Shown: positions 25,440 through 35,303, numbered from the stretch's first letter. The stretch: 64,000 nt of DNA from SMWD01 sp964629475 (GCA_964629475.1 CAZVQW010000001.1:375333-439332), one strand, 5' to 3'. Notes: a model not told the origin generated them from the sequence alone. A program made the numbers and translations.

Positions 25440-28400
25440 CTAGAAGTTCGTGGCGCCATGGCAGCTACTGCAACCACCATTAGGTCCATTCACCGTAATC
25501 TGCGACTGGAGCGTCGCAGTATCCGAATTTGCGTCCATCACCTGCACAGTGAAATACGCCGTCTCGACATTTGCCGGTATGCCCATGATAACGCCGGTAT
25601 CCGGATTCAGCGTCATCGGCCACGGTATCCAGCCACCGATAATAGAGTAGGTATAGGGAGGTTGACCACCCGAGGCGGATAGCCCTCCCCACCAATAAAA
25701 CTCACCTTTTGTTCCGGTTTCTGGCAGATGGGTAATTTCAATTGCCAGTGGCGCATCCTGAATCTCGATGCTATACGGATGCGTCGCAACCGTTCCATCG
25801 TTGTCGGTCACCTGCACAGTGAAGCTGAATGGCGATCCGACTGAAGAGGTCGGCGTGCCACTGATAACACCGGTTGTACTCAACGTCATCCCCGGCGGCA
25901 AACTGCCGCCTGCCAGCGACCATGCATAAGGTGCGGTTCCACCCGACACGGTCAGCGTATGTCCTGAATAGACCTGCCCAACCGTCCCGCCCGGCAGATT
26001 CGCATCCGAGTAGATTTGCCACGGATTGGTCTGCAGCGCTGCGACATCCGTACCCGAGATGGCTGTATGCGTGTTGAACCAGATGTTGTGGAAGCGTGCA
26101 TCCAGACGATTTTGATCGAACGAATCGAGTTCCGCCACACCCAGCAACAGATCATGTGTCGCCGAGCCACCGGGCACCGGACTGGCATTGAATCCCTGTC
26201 CTGCCTGTACGCCATCGACAAAGAGCGTGAAGGTGCCGTTGTCATATGTCAGTACAAACTGATGCCGGCCGGTACCCGGCCAGGCGTTCGGGAACACCAG
26301 TTCCTGAAAGCTCTCCCCGCTGGCCCGCCAGGCAAATGACATGTCCGGGCCATTGTTATAGCGTATCAGTTCCCAGAAACCCGCCGCTGCATTGTTTCGT
26401 TGAGCGATAACGCCCGGGAAATCGCCCTGCACGGCATTGATATCGACATCGACAAACATCGTCCAGGTCGCGTTGTCCAGCGATACGCTCGGCTGGCTGG
26501 ACCAGTGCGGAAAACTAACGATAAAGCCCGGATTAATATCCATCGCCGGCTTGCCATTCTCGACAACCATGAGCCCGCCACCGAGATTCGTCTCGACACT
26601 TGGTGTGATGTCATTGATCAATCGGCCATCGTCGATCAGCGGTATCCGCGACGTTGGCGTTGCGAAGCCAGGCACCGGCGCCATGCCGCTGAACTGGCGG
26701 TTGATCGGCGCTTCCGTAACCGGCTTCTCGGTCAGCGGCGTCACGTCTATGATCAGCGGCAACGGTGGCGGTGGCGTGATGGCAATACTCAGCTCGATCG
26801 TATCCGTGACGGCTGGAATCGCCGAATCGGTGACCTCAATCGTGAAATCGAACGGTGAACCTGTCGCATCGGTCGGCGTACCACTGATGTCGCCGCCTGT
26901 GTCCAATGTCAACCCGGGAGGAAGACTACCGGCCGACACCGTCCAGGAATACGTCGGCACGCCGCCCGTGGCGGTCATCGTCTGCGTGGGATAGACAACG
27001 CCGACTTCGCCGCCCGGCAGGACGATCGGATCGATCACCAGCGGCGGCGGCGGCGCCGGATCGACCACGATATTCAGGCTGTCCGTAGCCGACATGGCCA
27101 TCGCATCGGTTACCTGGACCGTAAAAGCGAACGGTGAGCCGATCTCGCTAGTCGGTGTACCGCTGATGACGCCGGCACTGCTCAGTGTCAATCCCGGCGG
27201 CAGGGCACCGCTGGCTATCGACCAGTCATACGGTCCGAGTCCACCGGTGACCGTCAGGGTTTGATCCGGATATAACTGACCAACGGTACCGGTCGGCAAG
27301 ACGATCGGATCGATAATCGGTGGCGGCGGCGCAACGCCGAGGATCGTGATCGAGAGATTCGCGGTCGTCGTCGCACTCACGCTGTCTTCGAGCTGGACCG
27401 TAAAGCCGTAAGGCGAGCCCGTGTCGTCCGTCGGGGTACCGCTGATAACGCCAGCTGTGCTGAGTGATAATCCCGGCGGTAGCGTGCCGGAGACAACGGT
27501 CCACGTATAGGGCGCAATTCCACCCGTGCCCGTTAATGTCTGGTCAGGATAAAGCGCGCCAACCGCACCGACCGGCAGGGTGATCGGATCGATCATCGGC
27601 GGTGGCGGTGGTGCAATCGCTATACTGAGATCCGCCGTTGCAGTCGCCAGGGTCGCATCCTCGACCTGAACCTGGAAATTAAACGGCGATCCGACATCCG
27701 TTGTCGGCGTGCCGCTGATAACGCCCGCACTGCTCAGCGTGAGCCCCGGCGGCAGCGCTCCTCCGCTGATGCTCCAGTCATAGGGAAGCGTGCCACTCGA
27801 TGCGACCAGCGTTTCGGAATAAACCTGTGTCACGGTGCCGCCCGCCAACGACGAGGTGACGACGCTGAGCCCGCCATCTTCGGGTGAAATGGGCGCGGCA
27901 GTATTAAAAAAGTAGTCAATCGTACTCGTGTGCTCAACACCGGAGTTGCCGCCATAGACCGACACCGATGTGACCGTCATCGCCTGCGAGAACGTCACTG
28001 CATCGATCCACGCCTGCCCGTCGTATGAGTAACGCACGGTCCACTGGTCGCCGGCGCGTGACATCCGCATGTACATCGGATTCGAGAATGCGATCTGCTG
28101 TGACAAGCGTGTTTGTGCCGTCGGCACAATGCTCGCGACGTAGATTTTGTTCTGTCCGTTGACCTGGTGGAATTCGGATCGCAACACGACGGTGTCCGCC
28201 TGCTCCACGAGGATGCCCTGGCTCTGGAAACTCTGCGTGATATCGGATTCGAACTTGATCTCCGCCTCGAAGTCCTCATCCGGAATACCCTGGCGCAGTC
28301 GCGGCAACGTGTTGGTACCGGTCCAGACATCATGAATCGCAGTATCCGGCACCCAGATTTCTGCCTGGGTTCCCGTCATCGTCAGCGTCGCATCAGACAA

Positions 28401-29810
28401 AGGATTCACGAATGCCCACACCTGCGAATCGAGTGTCGGGCTGCTGAAATCGTCAGAAACAATGCCCGGAACCCCGGTAAACTCGAATGTCGCATCCGAC
28501 GTACTCGCCGAGTTACTGCGCGCATCGGTCGCATTGATTCGATAGTGATAAGTATTGCCGGGAACCAGCCCGGGCAATAGCACGCTGTGGTTCGTGCCGA
28601 GTACCGGCTGACTGATCGTATCGATTTCGTAAGCTGCAGTCAGACCGTAATCGACGCTGCCGGTAGCCGGTTCATCGGTGTTCCACCGAATCTGCGCGCT
28701 GGTCGTACCGTGCAACACCTGGCTATTAAAGATAACCGGCGGATCGGTATCCGATGCCAGATCGGCAATCGTGACATTTCCGTACGTCGCATCAACATGA
28801 TGCGCAATGAAAATCGTCGAGCCGTTAAGAATACCCGGCACATTATCCGTACCGCTGTAATCCCAAGCGACCGGTTCAGTCTGACCCTGCTCCCAGAGTT
28901 TCATGCCGTAGAAAGTATCGCCGTTCGACAGGGTTTCCAGGCGAAGTTTCCAGATGTACTCAACGTCGTTGGTCAGTGTCCGGTTCAAATCCTCAACCAG
29001 AAGACCGCCGCCCGTCGAGCCGGACAGGCTCAGCTTTTCGGCACCGGCGTCATACCAGACGCTGCCGCCTGCAGGCTGCCAGAATGCGTGCGGCTGCTCG
29101 CCGATAACCAGTGTCGTATGGCCGGTCCAGCGGCCCGTAAAACCGATTCCCGGCGATACGCTGGGCCAGATAAATCCATTCGGGTCGATGGCATGAATCG
29201 TAATAGGGACAGTAATCTCATAATCGGACCAAAACAGATCACCGATTGCAAAGGTCCGGTCATAGCCCATGATTGTCGGACTGATGCCGTTGATACCGAT
29301 GGCCCACTTGCCATCGACAACCTGCGCCACATCACTGATGGTTGCAGCCTGACCCCAGTCAGCCGTGAAACTGAAAGGCCAGACCATGCCGGCCGTATAA
29401 TTGAGTGTGACATTGTGGACGGTTGTATTGCTAAGCGTATCGACCGCCGTAATCGCGATGGTGTTTGCGCCCACGACGAGGTCTGTATAGTCAATTTCGA
29501 CATTGAAATCACCGGCCTCCAGCAGGCGTCGTGTATCAGGGCCCACTGACAGATTCTGACTCGCTCCGCCGTTTAACGAATAAGTCAATGACTGGATACC
29601 GTCCGGGTCTGCTACGTTACCGAGCACATTGACCCAGTATTGAGGATTACCGATGTGACCGAACGACTGCGGATTGCCGTACCAGATATCGATAACCGGA
29701 TTGTTCGCATAGACAGGCTGCAACAGCCCACAGGCAATCAGTATGAAGGCCTGAAAGAAAGTACGTATTGCCAGACTGCGCCATATTTTATTTGGTTTTT
29801 GTGACATCAA
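25440..29810 (-). CDS. giant secreted Ig-like repeat protein with C-terminal CxxCH
   Basis: This 1456-residue secreted protein has an N-terminal signal (SLAIRTFFQAFILIACGLLQPVYA, about residues 12-36). A fibronectin III-like domain (TTSAQIRWNTDEPATGSVDYG) is near residue 370. A concanavalin-like domain (DDFSSPTLDSQVWAFV to SVSVYGGNSGVEHTSTIDYFF) covers about 450-640. Four putative-Ig (He_PIG) repeats with LPPGLTLSSAGVISGTPT cover about 650-1060. A LamG-like domain lies near 1130-1290, followed by one more good and one degenerate Ig repeat. The last 11 residues are GCSSCHGATNF, a single c-type haem site. There is no PEP-CTERM or LPXTG tail. It is the last gene of the heparinase/TPR/HEAT run. 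A matrix, adhesin or redox-linked surface role is inference. Confidence 0.85.
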   Translation of the reverse strand: MMSQKPNKIWRSLAIRTFFQAFILIACGLLQPVYANNPVIDIWYGNPQSFGHIGNPQYWVNVLGNVADPDGIQSLTYSLNGGASQNLSVGPDTRRLLEAGDFNVEIDYTDLVVGANTIAITAVDTLSNTTVHNVTLNYTAGMVWPFSFTADWGQAATISDVAQVVDGKWAIGINGISPTIMGYDRTFAIGDLFWSDYEITVPITIHAIDPNGFIWPSVSPGIGFTGRWTGHTTLVIGEQPHAFWQPAGGSVWYDAGAEKLSLSGSTGGGLLVEDLNRTLTNDVEYIWKLRLETLSNGDTFYGMKLWEQGQTEPVAWDYSGTDNVPGILNGSTIFIAHHVDATYGNVTIADLASDTDPPVIFNSQVLHGTTSAQIRWNTDEPATGSVDYGLTAAYEIDTISQPVLGTNHSVLLPGLVPGNTYHYRINATDARSNSASTSDATFEFTGVPGIVSDDFSSPTLDSQVWAFVNPLSDATLTMTGTQAEIWVPDTAIHDVWTGTNTLPRLRQGIPDEDFEAEIKFESDITQSFQSQGILVEQADTVVLRSEFHQVNGQNKIYVASIVPTAQTRLSQQIAFSNPMYMRMSRAGDQWTVRYSYDGQAWIDAVTFSQAMTVTSVSVYGGNSGVEHTSTIDYFFNTAAPISPEDGGLSVVTSSLAGGTVTQVYSETLVASSGTLPYDWSISGGALPPGLTLSSAGVISGTPTTDVGSPFNFQVQVEDATLATATADLSIAIAPPPPPMIDPITLPVGAVGALYPDQTLTGTGGIAPYTWTVVSGTLPPGLSLSTAGVISGTPTDDTGSPYGFTVQLEDSVSATTTANLSITILGVAPPPPIIDPIVLPTGTVGQLYPDQTLTVTGGLGPYDWSIASGALPPGLTLSSAGVISGTPTSEIGSPFAFTVQVTDAMAMSATDSLNIVVDPAPPPPLVIDPIVLPGGEVGVVYPTQTMTATGGVPTYSWTVSAGSLPPGLTLDTGGDISGTPTDATGSPFDFTIEVTDSAIPAVTDTIELSIAITPPPPLPLIIDVTPLTEKPVTEAPINRQFSGMAPVPGFATPTSRIPLIDDGRLINDITPSVETNLGGGLMVVENGKPAMDINPGFIVSFPHWSSQPSVSLDNATWTMFVDVDINAVQGDFPGVIAQRNNAAAGFWELIRYNNGPDMSFAWRASGESFQELVFPNAWPGTGRHQFVLTYDNGTFTLFVDGVQAGQGFNASPVPGGSATHDLLLGVAELDSFDQNRLDARFHNIWFNTHTAISGTDVAALQTNPWQIYSDANLPGGTVGQVYSGHTLTVSGGTAPYAWSLAGGSLPPGMTLSTTGVISGTPTSSVGSPFSFTVQVTDNDGTVATHPYSIEIQDAPLAIEITHLPETGTKGEFYWWGGLSASGGQPPYTYSIIGGWIPWPMTLNPDTGVIMGIPANVETAYFTVQVMDANSDTATLQSQITVNGPNGGCSSCHGATNF
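26750..27850 (-). repeat. four tandem Ig-like repeat units in the giant protein gene
   Basis: Four direct repeats of about 280 bases encode He_PIG domains, each with the LPPGL(T/S)L...G.ISGTPT...GSP(F/Y) signature and a proline-rich linker (PPPPMIDPI or similar). Unit conservation at the protein level with varied codons argues against recent slippage. Two further units lie apart near 25.5-26.0 kb. Confidence 0.7.
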
Positions 29811-29895
29811 TTTAATCGTTGACCTTTCCCTGGTATTTCGTATCGAACCTGCCTGACTTGAAAATCCGTTTCCTCATTCATCCCGCAGGTACCCG

Positions 29896-30828
29896 CTAGT
29901 TTCCGATTCGAACTCCTTTCTTGCGCGCCACCTGTGCCGCTGCTGCCTCAAGGTCACCGTCACCGCATTGGGACAAGGCCAAAATCAGATCGGCATCATC
30001 GAATTCGTCAAGACCACGAAGCAGCGCTGATTTTGCACGCCCGAGTTGCTTCGACAAATAATATTCATACGCACCGCTGACTACTGCCGTATCCTGCCTC
30101 GCCAGCGCGTTTTCAAATGCAGCGACGACTTCGGGATCAGCGCTTGTACTCAGCGCGTAAGCCGTCGCATATCGCCTGGCAGGGCTCATGCCGGTCAACT
30201 CATCGATCAGCAGCCCGGTAGTGGCCGGCCGCGACATCACCATGCCCCGCAAGACTTTCTTGGAAATAACGAGAGAACTTTGGCCTGAGGCCCGGTGACC
30301 CTCCTCCGTTTGTGATGTTGCCTGCAATTTACCGCGATGCCCCTTGCGTCCGGGAGTCTTCGATTGCTGCTCATCAAGCACGGTCAGGAAATCGCTTACA
30401 ACTGCCTCGGAAGGTTCGATACCGGTAATGGCAACGGCTGCCCGTGTGCGAACTGCCGCGTTCTCATCATGCATTGCACCGACCAGTGCCGGAATGCTTG
30501 AAGGCTCACCGAGCCTGGCAAGGCCTACCGTTGCGATTTCCCGAATGGTTGGCTCACCATCCTGGAGTGCCTGCTCGAGAACTTGCAACGAAGCGGGATT
30601 GGCATCTGTTGCAATTCTTTGCAGCGCATCGATACGCGTGACTATGTGGTCACTGGTCGCTGCCGCATGCAACTGATCCAGGGAGATATCGTCACCATAA
30701 AGCCGGGAAGACGGCACGTCTTGCTGTCGCGTGCCAATTGACGCGTGCGCAAAATCCGCCAGGGTCAGGCAAGCGACAATTGCAAACAATGCTCGAAAAG
30801 TAATTATGCGAGAATGACGCATCTGCAC
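29896..30828 (-). CDS. exported HEAT-repeat protein
   Basis: This 310-residue protein begins with a signal peptide (MRHSRIITFRALFAIVACLTLADFAHA). HEAT/PBS-type alpha-helical repeats follow from about residue 50: HIVTRIDALQRIATDANPASLQVLEQALQDGEPTIREIATVGLARLGEPSSIPALVGAMHDENAAVRTRAAVAITGI, then further units to the end. Such repeats act as protein-binding scaffolds. The region around residues 150-185 is basic and Ser/Gln-rich and looks unstructured. It lies between the TPR protein and the giant Ig-like protein, 85 bases before the latter, and may help secrete or assemble it. No enzyme signature is seen. Confidence 0.75.
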   Translation of the reverse strand: MQMRHSRIITFRALFAIVACLTLADFAHASIGTRQQDVPSSRLYGDDISLDQLHAAATSDHIVTRIDALQRIATDANPASLQVLEQALQDGEPTIREIATVGLARLGEPSSIPALVGAMHDENAAVRTRAAVAITGIEPSEAVVSDFLTVLDEQQSKTPGRKGHRGKLQATSQTEEGHRASGQSSLVISKKVLRGMVMSRPATTGLLIDELTGMSPARRYATAYALSTSADPEVVAAFENALARQDTAVVSGAYEYYLSKQLGRAKSALLRGLDEFDDADLILALSQCGDGDLEAAAAQVARKKGVRIGN

Positions 30829-31074
30829 GATCCCTCGTCTCTACTTATTATTCTGTTCCGGTCACCGATCCGCATCATGCGCATCATGCGACCCGAGTTC
30901 GCAGGATTCCAAGTGAAATATTATAGGTTATGGCCGATTTCGAACCAAGAAAAGCGTCACATTTCGGAACTTCTACATAACTCGCACATCAGCCTGAAAC
31001 CCGCTTTCTAAAAGGGTTTCATGGCAAAACCAAAGTAAAGATTTTCCGCCCCCCCAAATTGGGGTAGCAGATAT
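30829..31074. other. intergenic region with an inverted repeat
   Basis: This 246-base gap lies between the TPR and HEAT genes, both minus strand. TGAAACCC (30995-31002) and GGGTTTCA (31014-31021) form an 8-bp stem with an 11-base loop, and a C-run with its partner (CCCCCCAAATTGGGG) lies near 31051. Neither is followed by a T-run, so they are weak terminators at best. Confidence 0.3.
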
Positions 31075-31743
31075 TCACTCCGTCAGCGGGTATCCACGGC
31101 GAGCCAGCATCTTTTTCAACCCACCCAGCGGGTAATTCTGCGCATAAACCCGACGGGCATGATGTACTGCTTTGTCGTATTCCTGAGTCTTGACGTACAA
31201 CAGCCCAAGATTGTAATCGACCTCAATGTTGTCGGGCATCAGTTCCGCGGCCCGTAGATATTTTTCCTGAGCTTCATCCCATTTTTTCTGCTTGGCCAGA
31301 AAATTTCCATAGAGCATCCAGACGATGCCGTCATCAGGTCTGAATGTAACCGCACGGGTAAACCAGCAATTCGCCGAGGCCCAACGTCTTGGGATGCCGC
31401 CAAATTCAAGTTCGTAACGCGCGACCGTATTCAATGCCCGATGGTGGTTCGGCACGGCGCGTAATGTGTAATCCAGGTCACCCATAATATTTTCGGAAGA
31501 CAGGCCCTCGGTCAGGCTCTCTACCCCGTCATCGAAATGATACTGTTCGATCAGCCCGATACCCCGCGGTTTGGTCCGATCGATCGCATTGGTGTAATCA
31601 AAAGGACCGATAAGATTACTGAATGGATCGCCGCAATCTACTGCTGCCAAGTCCTGGGACACGGCAGACCCGACATGACCGATGATCATCAACCCGGCAA
31701 TGATCTTTGGAATCAACTTCGCAGTCTGTCTTGCCATACTCAT
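31075..31743 (-). CDS. exported TPR-repeat protein
   Basis: From the ATG at 31743 the protein has 222 residues. A signal-like segment (AKLIPKIIAGLMIIGHVGSAVS) opens it. The C-terminal half contains two TPR-like units: DGIVWMLYGNFLAKQKKWDEAQEKYLRAAELMPDN and IEVDYNLGLLYVKTQEYDKAVHHARRVYAQNYP. The middle holds two Cys residues (VDCGDPFSN and ASANCWFTRA). It is probably periplasmic and mediates protein contacts. It follows the heparinase-like gene with about 60 bases between and precedes the HEAT gene. Exosortase loci usually carry a much larger TPR lipoprotein (PrsT), which this is not. Confidence 0.75.
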   Translation of the reverse strand: MSMARQTAKLIPKIIAGLMIIGHVGSAVSQDLAAVDCGDPFSNLIGPFDYTNAIDRTKPRGIGLIEQYHFDDGVESLTEGLSSENIMGDLDYTLRAVPNHHRALNTVARYELEFGGIPRRWASANCWFTRAVTFRPDDGIVWMLYGNFLAKQKKWDEAQEKYLRAAELMPDNIEVDYNLGLLYVKTQEYDKAVHHARRVYAQNYPLGGLKKMLARRGYPLTE

Positions 31744-31801
31744 GTCGGCACACCTCAAGCCCGCTGACAATCCTGATTATACCCTTGCCACGCAAAACTC
31801 A

Positions 31802-34069
31802 TCATGACAGAAAGTCCAGATACAGCCAGCCGGACAAACCAGTCCAGCCGAACAAAGCCAGCAGCGTCAATGACATACCTAGTCGCTGCGAGTACTTCAG
31901 GCCGGCCGCCAAAAACAACCAATGAACCAGCAAAAGCGCAAGGAGCATGTAACTCACCTTCACACGAGCCGAAAGGTAATCAGAAAACAGGGGGAATTCA
32001 TTGGCATTTAACATAAACAAATTGGTCGACTCTGTCAGTTGATGCAATTCAGACTGACCTTCAGACAAGCTCACTGTTTCGAATGTTCCGTCGCCGCTGA
32101 GCTTCAGACGACCCTGTTGACGCACTATCTCTATGTCGCCCGTGCGCAGGCGAAGCATCAATTGCCAATCATCCGGTGCACCCCAGTTCATCACGGGCAA
32201 CTGTTGCAGCACGTGCCCAGCGCCGCGCGGATTGCCCGCCCACACTGTCCCACTCCACGAACCCTGTGACGTTCCAATCGCAAACACCTGAGATTCGGCC
32301 AGTTTCCCGCCACCCGAGACCATGCCCATGAACGGCTCTCGCCGTCCCGTGCCGAGAGCGACTGAATGACCATCGCCACCGAGGAAGGCGACATCGAGAC
32401 CGGCCGGTAACTGCTTCGATTGCAGACCAAACATGCCGTTCTGCAACCGCTTTGAAGCCAATACGTCTGGAGAGACTGTCCAGAATGTTTCAACCGAATC
32501 GGTGCCCGCCGCACGCTCGACCGCGTTGCTGTCAAGCACAACCCAGACATCCGGCGAAAGATGCAGTACCTGGCGACGAAAGGTCGCCTGAGTGGAAACT
32601 CGCTCAAGATCCAGAAACAGGAGCGCATCGCTACTCGCATGATTCAGCAAACTGGTCACCCGCTGCGTTTGCACTTCCTCGCCGCGCAGATGCGGCGCGT
32701 TCGAGCCAGACCACGACACAGCGGATTCTCGCACCGGGTCTCCGAATGGCCAATAGCCGCTGGCAACCCACCAGTCTTGTCCGGCAAACCACGCAAACAC
32801 ACTTGATTCATCCGCATGCTTGTGTGCGCCCCCCCGGAAATTTGCCCATGCAGCAAACGTATGACTGGCAATCGCGTCCCAGCCCTCTGCTGCCGGCAAT
32901 CCGGCCCCGGATCCACGGTAGGAAGCGGCACCGAAATCCTCATCGAGGAACATGAAATCATCGCTACACCGTGCATTCAGCAAAGGCCTACCCGAAAATA
33001 ATGCATCGCGAATCAGCGGAATCTCGACCTGACCGAAGGAATCACCATAGTAAGGATACGATCCATCCGGCCGAACAATATGCCGCAGGAAGCAATATGA
33101 ATTCGCGGAACGTTTGCGCCACGCATCCGGTCGATCCAGCTGAAGGATCTGCAAATAACGATCCAGGTAGTACAGTAACTCGACACCGAATTCCTGGTAA
33201 CTCGCCGAATGTTCCAGAATGACTCCGTCCGGAGAGACAAAATAGGGCAAATGCCGAGCGAGGCGACCCAGGGCAACGGACAGGTACGCCTCGCGGCGAG
33301 GTAACTCGGGGAAAGCCGCCGCCACATGCAACAACCCCAGATTCTGCATGATGCCGTGATTTGTGCGATACGTGTAGCGGGTCTCACGCGCCAGGTGCTC
33401 GGCAGATCGTGAGACGAATCCGAGTATCTCCCCGGCCTCCCGAATGTCGAATGCCGCGTCCATTCGATACTGCCGCCAGAATCGCGCGAGATACAGGATT
33501 CTCGATGCAATAGCGTGGTCGTTCCAAAGCAATCCGGACGGCACCCAGGCATCTCTCTCCATTCTTGCCCAGGCCAGCGTAACCAACCTCGCAGACTCGA
33601 AATAGTGTCTGTCCCCGGATGCTTCGTATGCCTGCAACAACAAATCCGGTATCAGCATCGATGCCAGCTTCAGTTGCATCGCCGCCGGTCCATGCGTGAA
33701 GCTCCCGGACTCAGGCAGCAAACCGACTGCGACCGATTCATATCCGTCCAGCGCCAGCACCCCATCGAGCAATAAATCCGCAATCTCGACGATACGGGCC
33801 TGATCATCAATCCGGCGCACACCGTAGTCCATCTGCTGCAGGTCAGTCAGCGTGGCTGCACTCGGTGACACCTGCAGCTGCGTCAATGCCGCATCGCTTA
33901 ATGCGGGCGCGGTCACACGATACTCAGCAATCAACGGCAACCAGGTTACCGACAAAGCCAGCAGTGGACCGCAAACTGCCACCGCCCAAAGCCACCACAG
34001 ACGCCCTATAGCTGACACGATACGGCGGTTAACTGCCGGCTTCCCGGGCTGGAATGTGAGCCACATCAT
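31802..34069 (-). CDS. membrane-anchored heparinase II/III-like polysaccharide lyase
   Basis: This 755-residue protein has an N-terminal helix (LWWLWAVAVCGPLLALSVTWLPLIA, about residues 25-50), an alpha/alpha toroid domain (about 90-370, with YRTNHGIMQNLGLLHVAAAFPELP), a heparinase II/III beta-domain (from FRGGAHKHADESSVFAWFAGQDWW near 410), and two helices at the C-terminus (MLLALLLVHWLFLAAGL, LTLLALFGWTGLSGWLYL). The catalytic part should lie in the periplasm. Family members cleave uronic-acid polysaccharides by beta-elimination, which fits AlgD-made mannuronate. The start is uncertain: the ATG at 34069 overlaps the upstream gene by 41 bases, while a GTG at 34018 would follow its stop. Role: trimming or clearing polymer, by inference. 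Confidence 0.82.
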   Translation of the reverse strand: MMWLTFQPGKPAVNRRIVSAIGRLWWLWAVAVCGPLLALSVTWLPLIAEYRVTAPALSDAALTQLQVSPSAATLTDLQQMDYGVRRIDDQARIVEIADLLLDGVLALDGYESVAVGLLPESGSFTHGPAAMQLKLASMLIPDLLLQAYEASGDRHYFESARLVTLAWARMERDAWVPSGLLWNDHAIASRILYLARFWRQYRMDAAFDIREAGEILGFVSRSAEHLARETRYTYRTNHGIMQNLGLLHVAAAFPELPRREAYLSVALGRLARHLPYFVSPDGVILEHSASYQEFGVELLYYLDRYLQILQLDRPDAWRKRSANSYCFLRHIVRPDGSYPYYGDSFGQVEIPLIRDALFSGRPLLNARCSDDFMFLDEDFGAASYRGSGAGLPAAEGWDAIASHTFAAWANFRGGAHKHADESSVFAWFAGQDWWVASGYWPFGDPVRESAVSWSGSNAPHLRGEEVQTQRVTSLLNHASSDALLFLDLERVSTQATFRRQVLHLSPDVWVVLDSNAVERAAGTDSVETFWTVSPDVLASKRLQNGMFGLQSKQLPAGLDVAFLGGDGHSVALGTGRREPFMGMVSGGGKLAESQVFAIGTSQGSWSGTVWAGNPRGAGHVLQQLPVMNWGAPDDWQLMLRLRTGDIEIVRQQGRLKLSGDGTFETVSLSEGQSELHQLTESTNLFMLNANEFPLFSDYLSARVKVSYMLLALLLVHWLFLAAGLKYSQRLGMSLTLLALFGWTGLSGWLYLDFLS

Positions 34070-35303
34070 CGAAAAGACGAGCCAGATCGCGGGTCTGCTC
34101 TCGACGCGAAAACTGTTTCACGTCCGCCAGTGGCGGAACCGAAAATTCGGACGCTCGCACCTTCTCCAGAAATTTCGGCAAGTACGTCTTGATGCGTTCT
34201 TTCGATTCGATGTCGATAATCGAATTGACGTTGATATCACGCAGAACACTCGCAGTGTCACCGGCTTCGTCTGTCAGCGCCAGAATCGGTCGTTCGGCTC
34301 GCAGGTATTCATAGACCTTTGCAGGGACCAGGTGATTACATGTTGCCGCCTGAAACAGGAGCAAGACATCCGCATCGAGTAACTCGGCCAATGCCTCCTC
34401 ATAGGCGACCGCCGGCGCGAGCTCGACCATGTCGCGCAATTCAAGTCGGTCAATGATCTCCTGCAGCTCACCCGTATTCACGGGTGCACGGAAGACCACG
34501 CGAACCGATTCCGGCGACAGAACCTTCTCTGTTCTAAGCTCGGCGAGAGCCTGAAGGAATGGCTCGGGGTTACGCTCGACTCGCTTCATCAAACCGCTAT
34601 GCAGCAGCTTGAGCGGACCGGAATCTTCACTCTTGTCGTGCCTGGATTCATGCAATTTGATCGCCGCTTCGAAACTTTCTTCATCGTACCCGTTCCTGAT
34701 GCATTCGTATTTCATCGATGCCTGTTCGGAATATCGATGCCGATACATGTCCCGGCTGCTCGGTGTCGTAAACACTGCCGCAGCGGCAGTTTTCATCGTG
34801 GCCGCTTCCACTTTGCGAAAACTCCATTCGACCAATGGCGGTTCAGGATAGCTTTCAACCACCATCGCATCGCGAAAATCTGCAACCAGCGGCAGACCTG
34901 ACCAGCGCGCCAGCGAACCACCGATCATGTGCGCAGTTGCAATCGGGAAGGTCGACCAGATTACACTCGGCCGATAACGTCGGATCATGCTCCGTCCCGT
35001 GAGCACGCCGCCAAACCACCATGAAGACCATCGATCCGGTAATGCAGACAACCCGACATATGCGCCGTTGACCGCCAGATGACGACCGGCATCGAGAGCA
35101 AACGCTCTCTCGACGACTACATCATCAGGAATACGGTTCAGCATGTCCTCACTCGTGGTCGGATATGCTCGCGGATGTGCACTCAGGACGATCGGATCCC
35201 AGCCGAATTCCCGCAGGTAGCGGCAAAATACAAGTGTCCGCTGAATTCCACTACTGCCGCTAAATGGCGGAAAATGGAATGCTATGAGTAACGCACGCTT
35301 CAT
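34029..35303 (-). CDS. group 1 (GT4-like) glycosyltransferase
   Basis: This 424-residue GT-B protein has an N-terminal MKRALLIAFHFPPFSGSSGIQRTLVFCRYL, a frequent start among exopolysaccharide GT4 enzymes, and a mid-domain GLPLVADFRDAMVVESYPEPP. The donor-site region covers LLHSGLMKRVERNPEPFLQAL to LVPAKVYEYLRAERPILALTDEAGD, where KVYEYLRAERPIL is the usual Glu motif. It begins the minus-strand run that continues with the heparinase-like gene, which overlaps its 3' end, so a link to the same polymer is likely. The donor is unknown. Confidence 0.88.
   Translation of the reverse strand: MKRALLIAFHFPPFSGSSGIQRTLVFCRYLREFGWDPIVLSAHPRAYPTTSEDMLNRIPDDVVVERAFALDAGRHLAVNGAYVGLSALPDRWSSWWFGGVLTGRSMIRRYRPSVIWSTFPIATAHMIGGSLARWSGLPLVADFRDAMVVESYPEPPLVEWSFRKVEAATMKTAAAAVFTTPSSRDMYRHRYSEQASMKYECIRNGYDEESFEAAIKLHESRHDKSEDSGPLKLLHSGLMKRVERNPEPFLQALAELRTEKVLSPESVRVVFRAPVNTGELQEIIDRLELRDMVELAPAVAYEEALAELLDADVLLLFQAATCNHLVPAKVYEYLRAERPILALTDEAGDTASVLRDINVNSIIDIESKERIKTYLPKFLEKVRASEFSVPPLADVKQFSRREQTRDLARLFDDVAHIPAREAGS

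Noticed and set aside
28587..29549. A 320-codon plus-strand frame within the giant Ig-like gene
   Set aside because: It is antisense to a well-supported gene with recognisable domains. Its own translation shows no domain and an odd Arg/Ile/Asp-rich composition.
30995..31021. Inverted repeat as terminator of the TPR gene
   Set aside because: The stem is only 8 bp with an 11-base loop and no T-run follows on either strand.
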